Positions 26,521-38,122 of a stretch of DNA of 64,000 nucleotides are shown here, one piece after another. The first letter of the stretch is position 1. Every line of letters begins with the position of its first letter. The DNA lies in NCBI GenBank assembly GCA_009746045.1, contig RPFO01000131.1, positions 62,001 through 126,000 of the forward strand. Direction: 5' to 3'. The notes below the pieces were generated by a model. It had not been told where the DNA came from, searched no databases, and saw only the letters and a list, made by a program, of their open reading frames with translations. A program made the position numbers and the translations under genes. Origin of the DNA: Mesostigma viride (Eukaryota > Streptophyta > Mesostigmatophyceae > Mesostigmatales > Mesostigmataceae).

Positions 26521-29280
26521 TCTAGGTCCTAGGTACAGGGTTGTGGGCACCACGGCCCGAATCGCTATGAATGCCATATGCATACGTGGTCACACGCGGA
26601 GCCCCCACAGACTTGGGGGTGGTCTCCTTCATCACTACTTGCCATCTATCCTTGCGTACCATCTGCCTCCATTAATTAATTAATTAATAGACACGTGACT
26701 GCGTCCATATTACAGACAAACCAGGAGGCTGCCCGGGTGTGAGCCCGTCACGTCTAGTGTAGCACATGTCCATGCCGAGTCTATCACGAAAAGTCCACGG
26801 GTGGCGTCCCTGCCGCGCGGCCTGGGGCTTGCCAGGTGAGGACATATCGCCCAGGCTGGGCGGGCTTGGTGCCAGCTAGTCTATCTGATGTGTCTACCTG
26901 ATCTGTGCGGGCCAGGTGCCCGGCTAGGCCCAGGCGCATGTGCCTAAGAATGTGGGAAACATAGGGCTAATCAGCGTACAATTCCTCATTACGAATGTGC
27001 AAACCAAAGGGGATGTTAAGGGGACGGTCCCGGCGCGAATATTTTGGCGCCGAAAAATTCGCGGTACCCGTCCGTACCGTGAAAAAGTGGTGCACGGGGC
27101 GCGCACCCCTACCGGAGCTGGCCATGGCGACGTGCTTTCAGGCAGAGTAGAAAAAGATAGCTCGCGGAATGCAGAGAAACTGAGCGAATCTCAAAGACGA
27201 TGAGTAAATGATACTACTTCGTAGCGGAGTTCGCGTTTTTTGCAGTGTCGATGATTTTATTGATGACCATCGCCACGGGGGTCCAATCTGATGTTTTCGT
27301 CGAGAGGAATAAATTAGAATGCACGCTGGCGGCGGTGATTGTCAGGTTTTATGGGCTTTACCTAGCGTCAAGGATGCGTTTAAATCGTTATTGGTAAAGC
27401 TTTAAAAAATTTGCTGGGTTTCGGCAAGATTTCCGTCATGATCGGTAAGACACTCTCCAGGCTCGCGGGATGCGCGTCTTATTATTCCATGGAAGGTTGT
27501 TCTTTCTTGCGCCGCTGGGCGAAGGACAATTCCGGTAATGGTACGATCATGTGATCAACGTGACCCTATGAATGTTTCGCTTCCTTTATGGGTTATCAAC
27601 GCAATTTTTCGGCTTCTTTCCATGCAGTTAGCGCCAGGTATAATGCCATTCCGTGCTGCGCATCGCCAGATTCCTGGCACCTTTCAGTGGTTTTTATGTA
27701 CGTTGCATGGCTGGGATGTGTCAAAGCGTGACCGTGGCATATCGTCAAGTTGTCAGGGATTCGCTGAGTGGTTTCTTGGAAGGAGATTGCTAACAGCACT
27801 CAGTTTTGTGTGAATCTTGACGCGGCCTTTCTTAGCAGAGGCTTCATTGTGGTTAGAGGCTCACAAGCTTGAGTTTGTTTCTTGGCAAACAATTGCGCTG
27901 GAAAGAAAGGTGGCAGTGGTTTTTCTGAGGGGCATACTGCATGGGTGGAACTGCACGTAGGTAGGGGTCATCGTTGTCTTGTTGGCCTTTCTCCCACTAA
28001 AATGGGAGAGCCCTAATTCATCTGCTAGCAAGCCAAGGTAACGATGGTAAGAAGCCTTGGCAAGCAGCATGTATGATAATTCTGCTTTCTCTGTGGACTG
28101 TCTGTTGTTACCCTTGTTGGGCAATTAGTGGATATGGCTTTCTAGGGTGTGTTTGAGCTTGGTTTTGGGATGATGCCCACACCATAAACCTGGAATATGC
28201 TTTAGAAGTGTTGGCTAGGCATGTAGAGCTACCTGCCTCATTGTTGTGCACACACGCAACAGGTTGCCCGTGTCGAGGTAAGGCAAGGGCACATGACGTG
28301 CCCAGCCACCTCCTTGTACATGGTGGTCGAATTGGGCATGGTCAGGAGCCTTTTGGATGGCGTAGGAAGTGTTAGTGTGCCTTAATACTCACTAATGCCT
28401 TCCTTAGCGTCTGCACAGGTGGCCAACTGCCAAAATTAATAACTGCTACAGCTGAGCTCAGAATGCCACCAAACTTTGACAGTGGCTTCTATGGTCATGA
28501 CAGAATTTGACTTGTGCTTTTCAGGCCTAATTGATGTGTTATGAGTGTGTATGGGGACGCCCCGCCTAAAAAAGCGTATTTTTGGCCCAAAAATTAATAA
28601 CTCAAAGGGATGTGCTGATTTTGTTGATCCAATTAGGTAGAAACAATGTCCCATGACATTTTTATATGGGGTGTGCTTTTTTCATGCAACTGGTTCTCCC
28701 ACTGTTCTGGGCAAGATGTGCCCCGGACAGCGTTTTTTTCTATTTTTAGCTCATAGCCGGTGTATGGCTGGGGGTAGTACCCCCAACAAGTGGTGGTATG
28801 CATGCCCAAACATCATGTTTATGGTCCCCAAACATCATTCAGTGGTTGTCAGTTGCATTTCTGTAGTTATTAGGGGGGGTAAGTTTTGATATATTTCTAT
28901 GGGACCCTCCCCTTAAGGGCCTTGCATTACTAATGTCCACATGTTAAAGTCTGAATAATTAAACAATTAAAAGCACATGACTGTGTCACGTTGTAACAAC
29001 CAAAAGTGATTCAGTTGTTACATCCCAGTGTTCTGTGACAGTTTGGCAGTGTTTGAGGTCTTTTGGACAAGTATTGAGAAAGCTATAGAGTCTCATAAGG
29101 GTGAGGGCACTTGCTGCGAGTTGAAATATTTGTCTGAAGCCTTGTTAAACAGGTCCTGTTTCTCTAGCTTGCCCAAGGGCTTGCGCCACAGGTCGGGCCC
29201 TGTATTAGCGTGCCAGGCGAGGGAGAGACGGTGGTCCACATCGGCCTTGCAGCTGGGGAGTAAGCTACCCAGCAACTAGG
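26521..29280. other. long intergenic region without recognised genes
   Basis: A TTAATTAATTAATTAATAGACACGTGACTGCGT tail-type motif lies at about 26672-26705, interrupted from its hairpin partner. A palindrome-rich stretch at 27015-27110 (GGCGCGAATATTTTGGCGCC type) resembles the promoters at 14.0 and 16.3 kb but precedes no gene I can see. From 27.1 to 29.2 kb only short, unremarkable frames occur; near 28965-29000 is a diverged ATTAAAAGCACATGACTGTG tail-like motif. Confidence 0.4.
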
Positions 29281-29545
29281 ACGCGGCCCCTATACTGGAC
29301 GCGAGACCAAGGAGAAAGAGGTCGGGCGGTGGCTGAGTGAGCCCAGCCGCCAGGGCCTCTGTCTTCTTGCTGACCTCGAGCCCCACCACTCGGGGATTCG
29401 AGGCAGTCAAGCCACGTCTGCACGTGCTCAGTGTCCTCGAAGAGGGTGGTGTTGTCTGCATAGATGATTTCCGCTAGCGGAACCTCTGTGTTCGCCCAGC
29501 CATGCCAGAATTTGTTGGCGACCTTCACCCTGGACCCTGGTGAAC
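29281..29545 (-). mobile_element. short LINE RT fragment with altered active site
   Basis: The minus-strand frame reads EIIYADNTTLFEDTEHVQTW, matching the DLIYADDTTL..PEHIQTW region of the RT copies at 43.9 and 48.8 kb. The catalytic YADD is YADN here, and the frame decays after about 30 residues. It is a dead fragment about 260 bp long. Confidence 0.7.
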
Positions 29546-29743
29546 TTGGCAATTACTGTTATCTTCTTGCAATCCTTCACGAACACCTTGGTGATGTGGG
29601 CGCTCCACATGTGCTTACATGGCAAGCCAAGATGCTAGTCAAACCCTCTCTCAAACTGCTAACTGCTCAGGGACTTGGTATGTCAAATATGTACTGGTGC
29701 CCCATCTAGTGCAGCTAAGGTTGATGCATGATGCAGATGATCT

Positions 29744-31880
29744 TATGACACTTGAGCTCCCAAGAAAACCAGCATTTGATTGAAAACAATGAGTAGAGCC
29801 CCTGCCAAAGGCAGGTTTAAGTAGTCATCTCGTCTCCCTCGCATGCAGGAGCAAGAGCCCCCCAAGGGTGGGATGGGTGGGAAGAAACAATTACGGGTCA
29901 CAACCCGCCGACCATGCTTATCAAGCCTACCGTCAAAATGGAAAACGGCAAAACCAGAAATATCCTAACGCTGACAATTTAATAATTCAGCCAGCCAGCT
30001 CATCTGTCACACGTCTGAGCTGTCAGGCCATGTGTACTCTTCGAATGCAACCCTGAACACACTACCCAACCAAGCAGCACACCAATCAATTGGTGAGTGC
30101 TGGTTACATCAGATTTTATTACAGCTTTTTGACGCAACTTCCGTCAGCATTCAACACATGGCCGGCCGTTCAAACAAACGGCGCCTGACTTACAAAAGGC
30201 AAAGCTAGTTGCCAGTAGGATTCCCCGGTAAACAACAAGCCGTCCCCATTCGTCTAACAAGCCTTCTGCATGTACAGCCACAAGGTTGTGGCGGCCCTTT
30301 CTTTCCCGCATGCTGTTTAATAAACTATTTTCAGAGAAATCCGATTATGACACTTGAGCTCCCAAGAAAACCAGCATTTGATTGAAAACAATGAGTAGAG
30401 CCCCTGCCAAAGGCAGGTTTAAGTAGTCATCTCGTCTCCCTCGCATGCAGGAGCAAGAGCCCCCCGATCCACCCCAGTCCCTGGCGCCATTACCCTCCTC
30501 CCCCGCACTGTCGCCGCTCAGGAAACAAAACTTGATAGGATCACTGTTGCCCCAATAACAGTGAACAAAGAAAAGGAGAAGACCCCCCCCCTCTTCCGAG
30601 CAGCCTCGAGGGTAGCCGCTTCCATAAAAGACCACAAAGTGGGGCGTGTCGCAACATCTCCTTCATGGCGACTCAGCCCGCACAAGGCTATAATAACCCC
30701 CTAAGGGGCCCGACAATAAAAGGTTAGCGAATCCGCGGAGCCGCCTCAGCAAAATATTATTCCGGATAAAAACCCAGAAAATTCGCATTCCGACGCCACC
30801 AGGGTTTGAACCGCTACCTGCCGGGTGCTGAGCAGGGAGAGACGACAAGGCCAGACACTGCCACTGTCAGCCGAGACGCCTTTCCGATACTCGGTTCCTT
30901 TTGTGGGAATTTTGCAAATATATTTTCTTCCGGAACGCAAGAAATTAGCCGGCCGCGCGTCACCCTTATATCCCTCGCTGGCCCATAACAAAAAAGGGCC
31001 GCGCACCAAGCCGAAGGCAGCGCCATGCAGCGCCCTAGGCGGTGGGCCGCTGACTGACTACCAGCGCAGTCTCATGGAATCCAAATTAATCTATTGACCT
31101 TCGCACAGTTTCCGCATCAGCTGCGGACTTCTTAGTCGACATGATTGGCTCCGCTGCTGGAATTACCAGCAGCCGGGGCGGGGCGCCCAGCCCACTTTCT
31201 ATGACCACCGAGACGCTGCCCAGCAAGGTGCCAACCAGAACCACTTGGCACATTGGTAACGCGAAATTTCCGTTCCGTTCAAACCGCCCCTACCTGCCGT
31301 GAAGTCGCAAAGCCCGCGACTTCATAGCAGGCAAGGACGGGGTCTTTGCCTAATTTTCTTTAGCCCCGCCGCCATAGCAGCGAGGCCGCGCATACTGCTT
31401 CAGTGAGCACATTCAAAGAAACAATTACGGGTCACAACCCGCCGACCATGCTTATCAAGCCTACCGTCAAAATGGAAAACGGCAAAACCAGAAATATCCT
31501 AACGCTGACAATTTAATAATTCAGCCAGCCAGCTCATCTGTCACACGTCTGAGCTGTCAGGCCATGTGTACTCTTCGAATGCAACCCTGAACACACTACC
31601 CAACCAAGCAGCACACCAATCAATTGGTGAGTGCTGGTTACATCAGATTTTATTACAGCTTTTTGACGCAACTTCCGTCAGCATTCAACACATGGCCGGC
31701 CGTTCAAACAAACGGCGCCTGACTTACAAAAGGCAAAGCTAGTTGCCAGTAGGATTCCCCGGTAAACAACAAGCCGTCCCCATTCGTCTAACAAGCCTTC
31801 CTGCATGTACAGCCACAAGGTTGTGGCGGCCCTTTCTTTCCCGCATGCTGTTTAATAAACTATTTTCAGAGAAATCCGAT
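29744..31880. mobile_element. split-direct-repeat element (PAT/Kangaroo-like), non-autonomous
   Basis: Segment A (29744-29863, 120 bp) is repeated identically at 30346-30465. Segment B (29882-30345, 464 bp) is repeated at 31416-31880 with a single inserted C. The order is A1, 18 bp, B1 directly joined to A2, a 950-bp unique segment, B2. This A1-B1A2-B2 order is the split direct repeat layout of PAT-like and Kangaroo tyrosine-recombinase retrotransposons. No RT, RNase H or recombinase frame is present, so it would be a deleted, non-autonomous member. The unique segment (30466-31415) has no frame above about 90 residues. The alternative is two independent segmental duplications. Confidence 0.6.
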
Positions 31881-32043
31881 TTGCCTTTTAACTTTTGTGT
31901 TGTTAGAATGATATTAGCACAGTACTCCGTGGCATGCCTCTGCGCATGACATGCAAGTACTTACTTCCGTATGTACAGGTGGCTGCCTTTTGAGGAGCCA
32001 TGGCTACTGGGAGCGCCATGGTCATCTCAAGGCCTGGCCGTGG

Positions 32044-34123
32044 CTAGATGGAAGAGAGGCCTGACGACAGGGAGAGGTCGGTCAAGCGGTGAAACTCCTC
32101 GAGCGCCATCCGCATGTGGCGGGAGCCCATGCTGCTGGACTCATCCAGCTCGCGCGGGAGGATGCCTTTCTCCACCTGCGCTATGCGGCCAACAGTGACG
32201 GTCATGGCATGAGGACCGACAATCCACACGTGAGGACTAAGGACGGTCTAGTAAACAGCATGATGAAGTCAATGGCATCTCAGAGGTCATGGCTACAACC
32301 ATTGGCCATTTGCACTCCCTTTCTGGCTCCTGACAGCTAGCGGCCCAGCCAACAGCTAGCGCGCTGCCCTGGATGACACGAGAGGGCCATCGTGAAAAAT
32401 GCCCCCCCCCTCCCTGCCCCCGGTGGCCGAGCGGTGTGCACGTCAAAAGTAAGCACGCCAACATGGACAAGCGGCCCCCCACCCACCACCCCCTGCCCCG
32501 TCACCCACCAGCTGTCTGTGCTGCTCCTCGATGATGCGTTCCAGCTCCGCCAGTGACTCCACGGACGACGCGAGGGAGGACGGGGTGCCACATGCAGCCT
32601 CCCACTCCGCCACGCGGCCGTCGTTGCAGCACACACCCGCCCACCCCTGCACCTCCAGCGGTGGGTGCCCCCCTGGGCTGGCGCTACCTGAGAGCAGCCG
32701 CAGCTGGTCCTCAGTGACGGCGGGAGGTAGCAGTGGGCGCACGCTGCGGTACCACTCCTGCTGCGCCGCGCCCAGCTCCTCCTGGATGATCTGGGGGTTT
32801 TAATAGGGGAGGGGAAGGAGGGTGAGGGAGGAGAAGTGGGGACCAGCACAAGCAGCACGCCAGAGCCAGGGGTGCCCCATCAGCATGCGCGCTAGGATGG
32901 ATGCGGAACAACGGGTGGCCCTCATCGGACAGTGCCATGAAGGGGGAGAGTCACCGGGGTGGAGCATTACCGGCGTGAGGCAACTGCGACTGCTGCCATG
33001 CGGGTGTGCACCTGAAACTGGAAACGTGTCCAGCTGATGACCGCCCCATCACCAGAGGGCCACCAGCATGGCAGCATTGCGAACGGATGACTGTACCACA
33101 TATGCGCACCCACCAAGTGCCCAAAAGCCGGTGTGTTACAACCAGCTCCGTCTCACGGTGGCCAAGGAAAGTAGCCGCCACGTACGAGGACAGCGGCAGC
33201 CGCCACGTACGAGGACAGCAGCAGCCGCGTAGGGGGACAGCAGCAGCCGCATAGGGGGACAGCAGCCGCCACGTAGGGGGTCAGCAGCCGCCACGTAGGG
33301 GGTCAGCAGCCGCCACGTAGGGGGTCAGCAGCCGCCACGTAAGGGGGTGATGCGCAGCGGTGGTATCATGGCGCCGCCACTGGGTCACATCGACAAGTGA
33401 CCCAGTAACGCCCTGGGCTGTACGTGGGATCGCAGGGCCAAATCGGGCAAGAGGGAGGCATGCCACAACCAAGTGCCATACCACAAACAGGCACCAGCAG
33501 TGGTACATGGCGACAGCAGGCAATACAAGGACCCTCATCCGACCCCCTACATACACACCAGCCCTCCTGGGCCATGCCAAGACCAGGCACCACGCCAGCA
33601 GTGTCGCGCCCACGATGGCCTCCCCTACCCACCTGCACCACCATGACTAGCGGTCGTGATGGCCTCCCCTACCAACACAAGGCACCACCATCATTAACGG
33701 TCATGATGGCTGGGCACCTCCCATCACAGTGCATGGCACACATGCGCACGGCCGAATGCCTTGCCTCCCTCCCGGCATGTCCACCACTCAGCGCACAAAC
33801 TTGCAGCACAGCACGAAAAAACGGGAAGTCCCACCCAGGGTGCACCCCCCCCCCCCCGCCCCCTACTGCCACACAGCGCGTTGTTCCCTACCCGGTGTCG
33901 CCGCAGCACCGCTCGTCGCTCCTCCTTAGAGACCGGCACCACCAAAAAGTCGCGTGGGGATCCAGGCACACAGCGCACTCGCTGGCCCTCTCCCTCCTCT
34001 CCCTCTCCCTCTCCCTCTCCCTCTCCCTCTCCCTCTCCCTCTCCCTCTCCCTCTCCCTCTCCCTCTCCCTCTCCCTCTCCCTTGTCCTCGCCCTCCTCCT
34101 GTTTGCTCCCCCCCTCTCGGCTG
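32044..34123 (-). CDS. downstream exons of an unrecognised minus-strand gene
   Basis: Three candidate exons. 32790-32509 encodes a helical segment (IIQEELGAAQQEWYRSVRPL, later ELERIIEEQHRQL). It ends phase 0 at CAGCTG/GTGGGT and joins to 32175-32044 (acceptor GCGCAG), which adds VEKGILPRELDESSS and MALEEFHRLTDLSLSSG before TAG. A third exon, about 34123-33897, starts after CCTGCAG, crosses the (GGGAGA)n hexamer and ends at CGACACCG/GTAGGG. One of its frames reads SECAVCLDPHATFWWC, which looks like the first half of a RING finger, but I could not find the second half. The joins to the big upstream exon are not settled. I recognise no family. Confidence 0.4.
33187..33350. repeat. ~22-bp tandem repeat
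   Basis: Seven or so copies of a unit around CAGCAGCCGCCACGTAGGGG. The right half is regular at 22 bp; the left half is more diverged with extra CAG triplets. Confidence 0.9.
33985..34083. repeat. (CTCCCT)n hexanucleotide run
   Basis: About 16 near-perfect CTCCCT units. In the minus-strand exon candidate it encodes Glu-Gly, Glu-Arg or Gly-Arg dipeptide runs depending on frame, so length changes would not shift the frame. Confidence 0.95.
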
Positions 34124-35521
34124 CTGCAGGGGTCAACCAGCGGTGATGCCGCGCTCCGCCAAGGGGGTGCATGGTCGCCTTGCGACGCGGGCAACAGCCA
34201 AGAGCCCGCGGTCGCAACGGGGAGGTGTCCAGGTGGCGCCTGGGTGGGCCATGGAGACAGGTCCGCGCGCGCATCCCCCTGCACGCATGGCGCGGCAAGG
34301 GTAATGCAACGATTCAACACACACGTCGTTTCACCATCCCACTAGCCGTGTTGTGCGCGTGCCGGGGACCTAAGCCTTTCTGCCCAGCCAGCTGGTGTCA
34401 GGCGTGGCAGTGGGTGCACATGTAGGCAGGCCATCTTGGTCCACGAAAAACGGTCCATAGCAATTGACAGCCCCACAAGTGCGGGCGCGGGGCATGGCGG
34501 TGTAGCAGCACCCGGCACGAGGGCGCGCCGCCACCATGGGGGCGTGGGGGAACACGAGCGAGGGAGAAGAAAGGGCACGAACTGAGAACAGATGGGCATG
34601 AAAACAGCTGCCCACCATTGCCTAGGTGAACAGCGTGCGTGCTGTCAGTCCCCCAGCGGCTTTTGTGCTGGAATCGACAACTCGTGCCCCCAGATTTCTG
34701 CAACGGTGGCCGATGACATGGTGCGGATGCTGAGCGGCAAGCGGCAAGGCTGGGCTGGTCGTCGGCTGAGCTAACTGAGAACAGAGAGGGCACTAACTGA
34801 GAACAGAGAGGGCACTAAGTGAGAGAGGAAAGGGCACTAGAGAAACATGGGCCAGGCGGGGGGCGGGGGTGGGACATGGCATCGACCAGCCTCCATGGCC
34901 CCCTGCGGCACTGCATCACAGGGCCAAACGAGCCAACCATCCATCCGTTGGCAGGGGACAGCGGGGAGAGCTGCCCCACCCGCGGGTTGCTCGCTCCCAT
35001 GCACCACACACGCATGCTTATGCTGGCTGCCACCCGTGTCGTGTATGGCTGCCACCCGTGTGTGGAGAGGACAAACATCGAGATAGGTGTGGAGATGTTC
35101 GTGTGTGGAGATGTTCTCCCAGCAGAACCCCAGACCATTTGCCGCCCCTACCTCAGCCAGGAAATGCGAAGCACCCGCTACAGACGCATCCGTGTTCTCA
35201 CGGCATGCGAGAGTTGGTACCTGCACATGCGGAGAATACATTACTCGTAGGTGGCGTACATTACCTGTATGTGGCGCCTGCACGTGCGGAGGAAGAAAAT
35301 GTCTCCTGCATGGCCACGGCTGAACAACGAGCGTGACCCAGGTCGTACAGCTACAACAGCCGACACATTGTGAGGTATTTTCATAGCGAGCTAGCAACCG
35401 GTACCAAGCACCACAATGGACCAACCATGCAAGCTGCCAGCCCCAGGCCCAGCAAGGCCATGATGCCCCCCTCTTGAACCATTTAAATAGACCGACACCA
35501 AGAGTTGTAGGACAGGAGGGT

Positions 35522-35605
35522 GTGGGAGGCAGCCAGCAAAAAGGGGCGACGTTTTCTTGGTGAACACCAAGAAAATGTCGCCCCTTTCCGCTGGCTGCCT
35601 CCCAC
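35522..35605 (-). ncRNA. near-perfect 41-bp stem-loop, possible small-RNA precursor or MITE
   Basis: Arms 35522-35562 and 35565-35605 are inverted copies with three differences, separated by only two bases. In a minus-strand RNA two of the three differences become G-U pairs, so 40 of 41 positions pair. It lies on the 3' side of the donor at 35672, inside the probable intron of the minus-strand locus. Either an intronic hairpin RNA or the remnant of a palindromic insertion could explain it. No expression evidence is available. Confidence 0.5.
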
Positions 35606-35671
35606 ATGCGTGATGGCAACCGTAGGCAAGAGTCATGTCCCACACGCACCATCCCTTGCTCACTCCCTCAC

Positions 35672-38122
35672 CTTTGCAGGCTCGCCGATGCCCAACCCCT
35701 CGCCCTGCTCCCGCATGGCTGCGTCGCGCCCCCTGGGGGATCGCGCGGCTGCGGAGGACGTCCCCGGCCTGGGGTTGCCGGCCGGTGGTAGCCCCGCGGC
35801 ACCCCCGGCACTGCTTGGCTGCGCACGCCCCGCCGCTGCATGGCCCTCCTCGCCACCCACACGGGGCGCCGCCGCCAGGGGTGTTGTGACGCTTGAACCA
35901 GAGGTGGTTGGTACCGCGGCTACGCGGGCGGCGGTGGCCCATGCCTCGGACGGGCCTCGCATCCCCCCGCTCCCCCGCGCGTGCCCTCGCACCCCCGCGC
36001 TTCCGCCCCCGGCCCCTTGGGTCGAGACGGATGGCTGTTCGCTGCCAGCATACCGCCCCCTACCCCACGGCTCGCGCAGACCGCCCCTTTCCTCCCCTTC
36101 TTCCCCTGCCCCTACGCCCCCGCTGCTGAGCGCGCTGTCGTCGGACAGGCGGAAGACGTCGTCCTCGTCCAGGCTGATGCTGATGCTGAAGCTGTCACCT
36201 AACAGCGGCTCCTCGCCCAGCGCCGCCCACCCTGCGTCCCCTGTGCCGCCCCCCACCGGGCCCTCCCTGCGGCCATGCAGCACGCTGGGGCCCACTGCAG
36301 TCACCAGGCGCTCCGAGAGCGCGCCACCTGGCACCCCTGACATTCTGGCTGCACTTGCCATTTGTCCGCAACCGCCACTTTGGCTTCCCCCACTGAAGCC
36401 GCCCGCATCCTTTCTGCTGGCGACGATGCCCGCGCTACCCCTGCCATCCTCTGGAGCCTGCACACCGTTCAGACGATGAACCGCGGAGCCCGCGCTGGCT
36501 TGACCGGCAACCTCCGCGCTGATCCCTTGCTGGTTCAAGCAGGGTGATGGGTGGGGCACATGGCCGGTGGCTGTGGCTGCGTCGGGACCATCATTTGGCT
36601 GGCGCGCCCACACGGGTGGGGACATCGGCGCCCTCTCCTCTGAGGGCAGGTGCCCAGCCGGCACACACGCAGCTGGTCCATGGTCCGGCACATCAGCGCG
36701 GTCGTGGCCGTAAGCCGCTGGCACGTGTACAGCGGACGCCTGGGTGCCCACACATCGGTGCTGCGCTGCCCCCCATGTGAGGGGGGAGCCATCGCGGTCA
36801 ACTGGCATACTTGCAGCAGACAGTGCATGGTCCGTCGGCACACTGGCCACAGACCGTGTCCGGTGGCCGTGGCTGCGCACCGGGCCAGGTTTCCTGCTCG
36901 CTAGCCGGTGTGCTGCATGGCCCTGGGCCGCGCCCCAGGGGGCTTTCCGGTCCCCGGCCCCCATGGCCCCATACCCAGTGGTGGACGCACTAAGCTGCCT
37001 GTGGTTGGCCCTGCCACTGCGCGCGGCGCTTTGTGTCACATGCTTGACTGCAGACCTGGGTGCGGGGCTGGCTGGACCGCCCCCCCACTGATCCCCCACA
37101 GGATGCTGGTCCCCGACACGCCGCACCAGCACGTTGGTGGCATCGCGCAGCACGTGCGCCCGTGCGTGGCGTACTGGGAACGCCCCAGGGACGTGCCATC
37201 GCCCCGCAGGTGGCCCGTCTGCCTCTCCCATCTCTGCTGTCTGCTCCGGCATGCCTGGCACACCCTCGTCCTCATCCTCCGTCTGTGTTGACGTCTCGGC
37301 TACCGTTTGGGTGCTCGCATCATGCCTGCTCGCGTCATGCCTGCCGTGGGGAACCCTAAAGAGTGAGGGGCCAGCGCCCCGAGCCCTTGGCGCGGCCCAC
37401 GCGACATGCGGGCGCGCCGCCATGGAGTGCGGGCTTGACGTCCCTGCGGTGTGGGGCATGGCATGGCTGTCCATGGCAGTACCGTAGGGCAGCAGCATGG
37501 GTGCATGGCGCTGCGCAGCCATACCAGCGATGGTGGTGCACCGGCTATCCAAGCCCACACACCATTTGCGGGCAATGCCCCCAGTCATTATCCTGGCTCC
37601 GTCCTGGGTCAGCCTGGATGTGCTGGCCCAACAGTAACTGCATTCCTGGGAAGAAAGCGCCGCCTGACGTTGTGCAGGCGGCCAGCAGTGCCCACAGAAG
37701 GGGCACGCGTCGCCACCAACAGCTCTCTGTTGAGATCGGAAGAGCCTACATGGCAACAACGACTCATTTTGAGTGTGGGGGGGTGGAACTACCGCGCGGA
37801 GCACGTCTTGCACTTGCTCGCCAGAAGGCAGTCGGATGAGGCTCCCATGCGTGTCTTCTCTGTATTCGCGCTCCTTGGCCTCCGGACAAAAAAATCGACC
37901 ATTCACACGCGGCACAACAGCATTACCCGGCATTTTCGTAGCTCGGCATCGACCTACAGCTACAGCAGCTGATGCATTCAAACTCATGCGGCATAAGACC
38001 TCGTCTTGGCTGGTCGACATAAGGCTGTATGCAGCGTCCACACCACGACAGGGTGGGTCGGTGACCGCGAACGAGTAAGACCTGTAGCGGGCGACTGGGG
38101 ACATTTTACTATTGGCCGCCAT
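35672..38122 (-). CDS. large low-complexity 5' exon of an orphan minus-strand gene
   Basis: An open frame of 817 codons from ATG 38122 to a donor at 35672 (GCAAAG/GTGAGG). It has no known domain. The composition is Ala/Gly/Ser/Pro/His-rich, with STQTVAETSTQTEDEDEG near residue 280 and an acidic SISISLDEDDVFRLSDDSAL around residue 620; the latter is the most protein-like part. CxxC-containing segments lie near residues 140-165. A plus-strand frame of 319 codons is open opposite its 3' third, so part of the openness may be due to GC content. If real, it is probably a disordered regulatory protein joined to the exons at 32.0-34.1 kb. Confidence 0.4.

Noticed and set aside
35520-36479. 319-codon plus-strand frame opposite the large minus-strand exon
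   Set aside because: Its composition is Pro/Ser/Arg-rich with no domain. It looks like the shadow of the minus-strand frame, which has better-placed acidic segments and a splice donor. Neither is certain.
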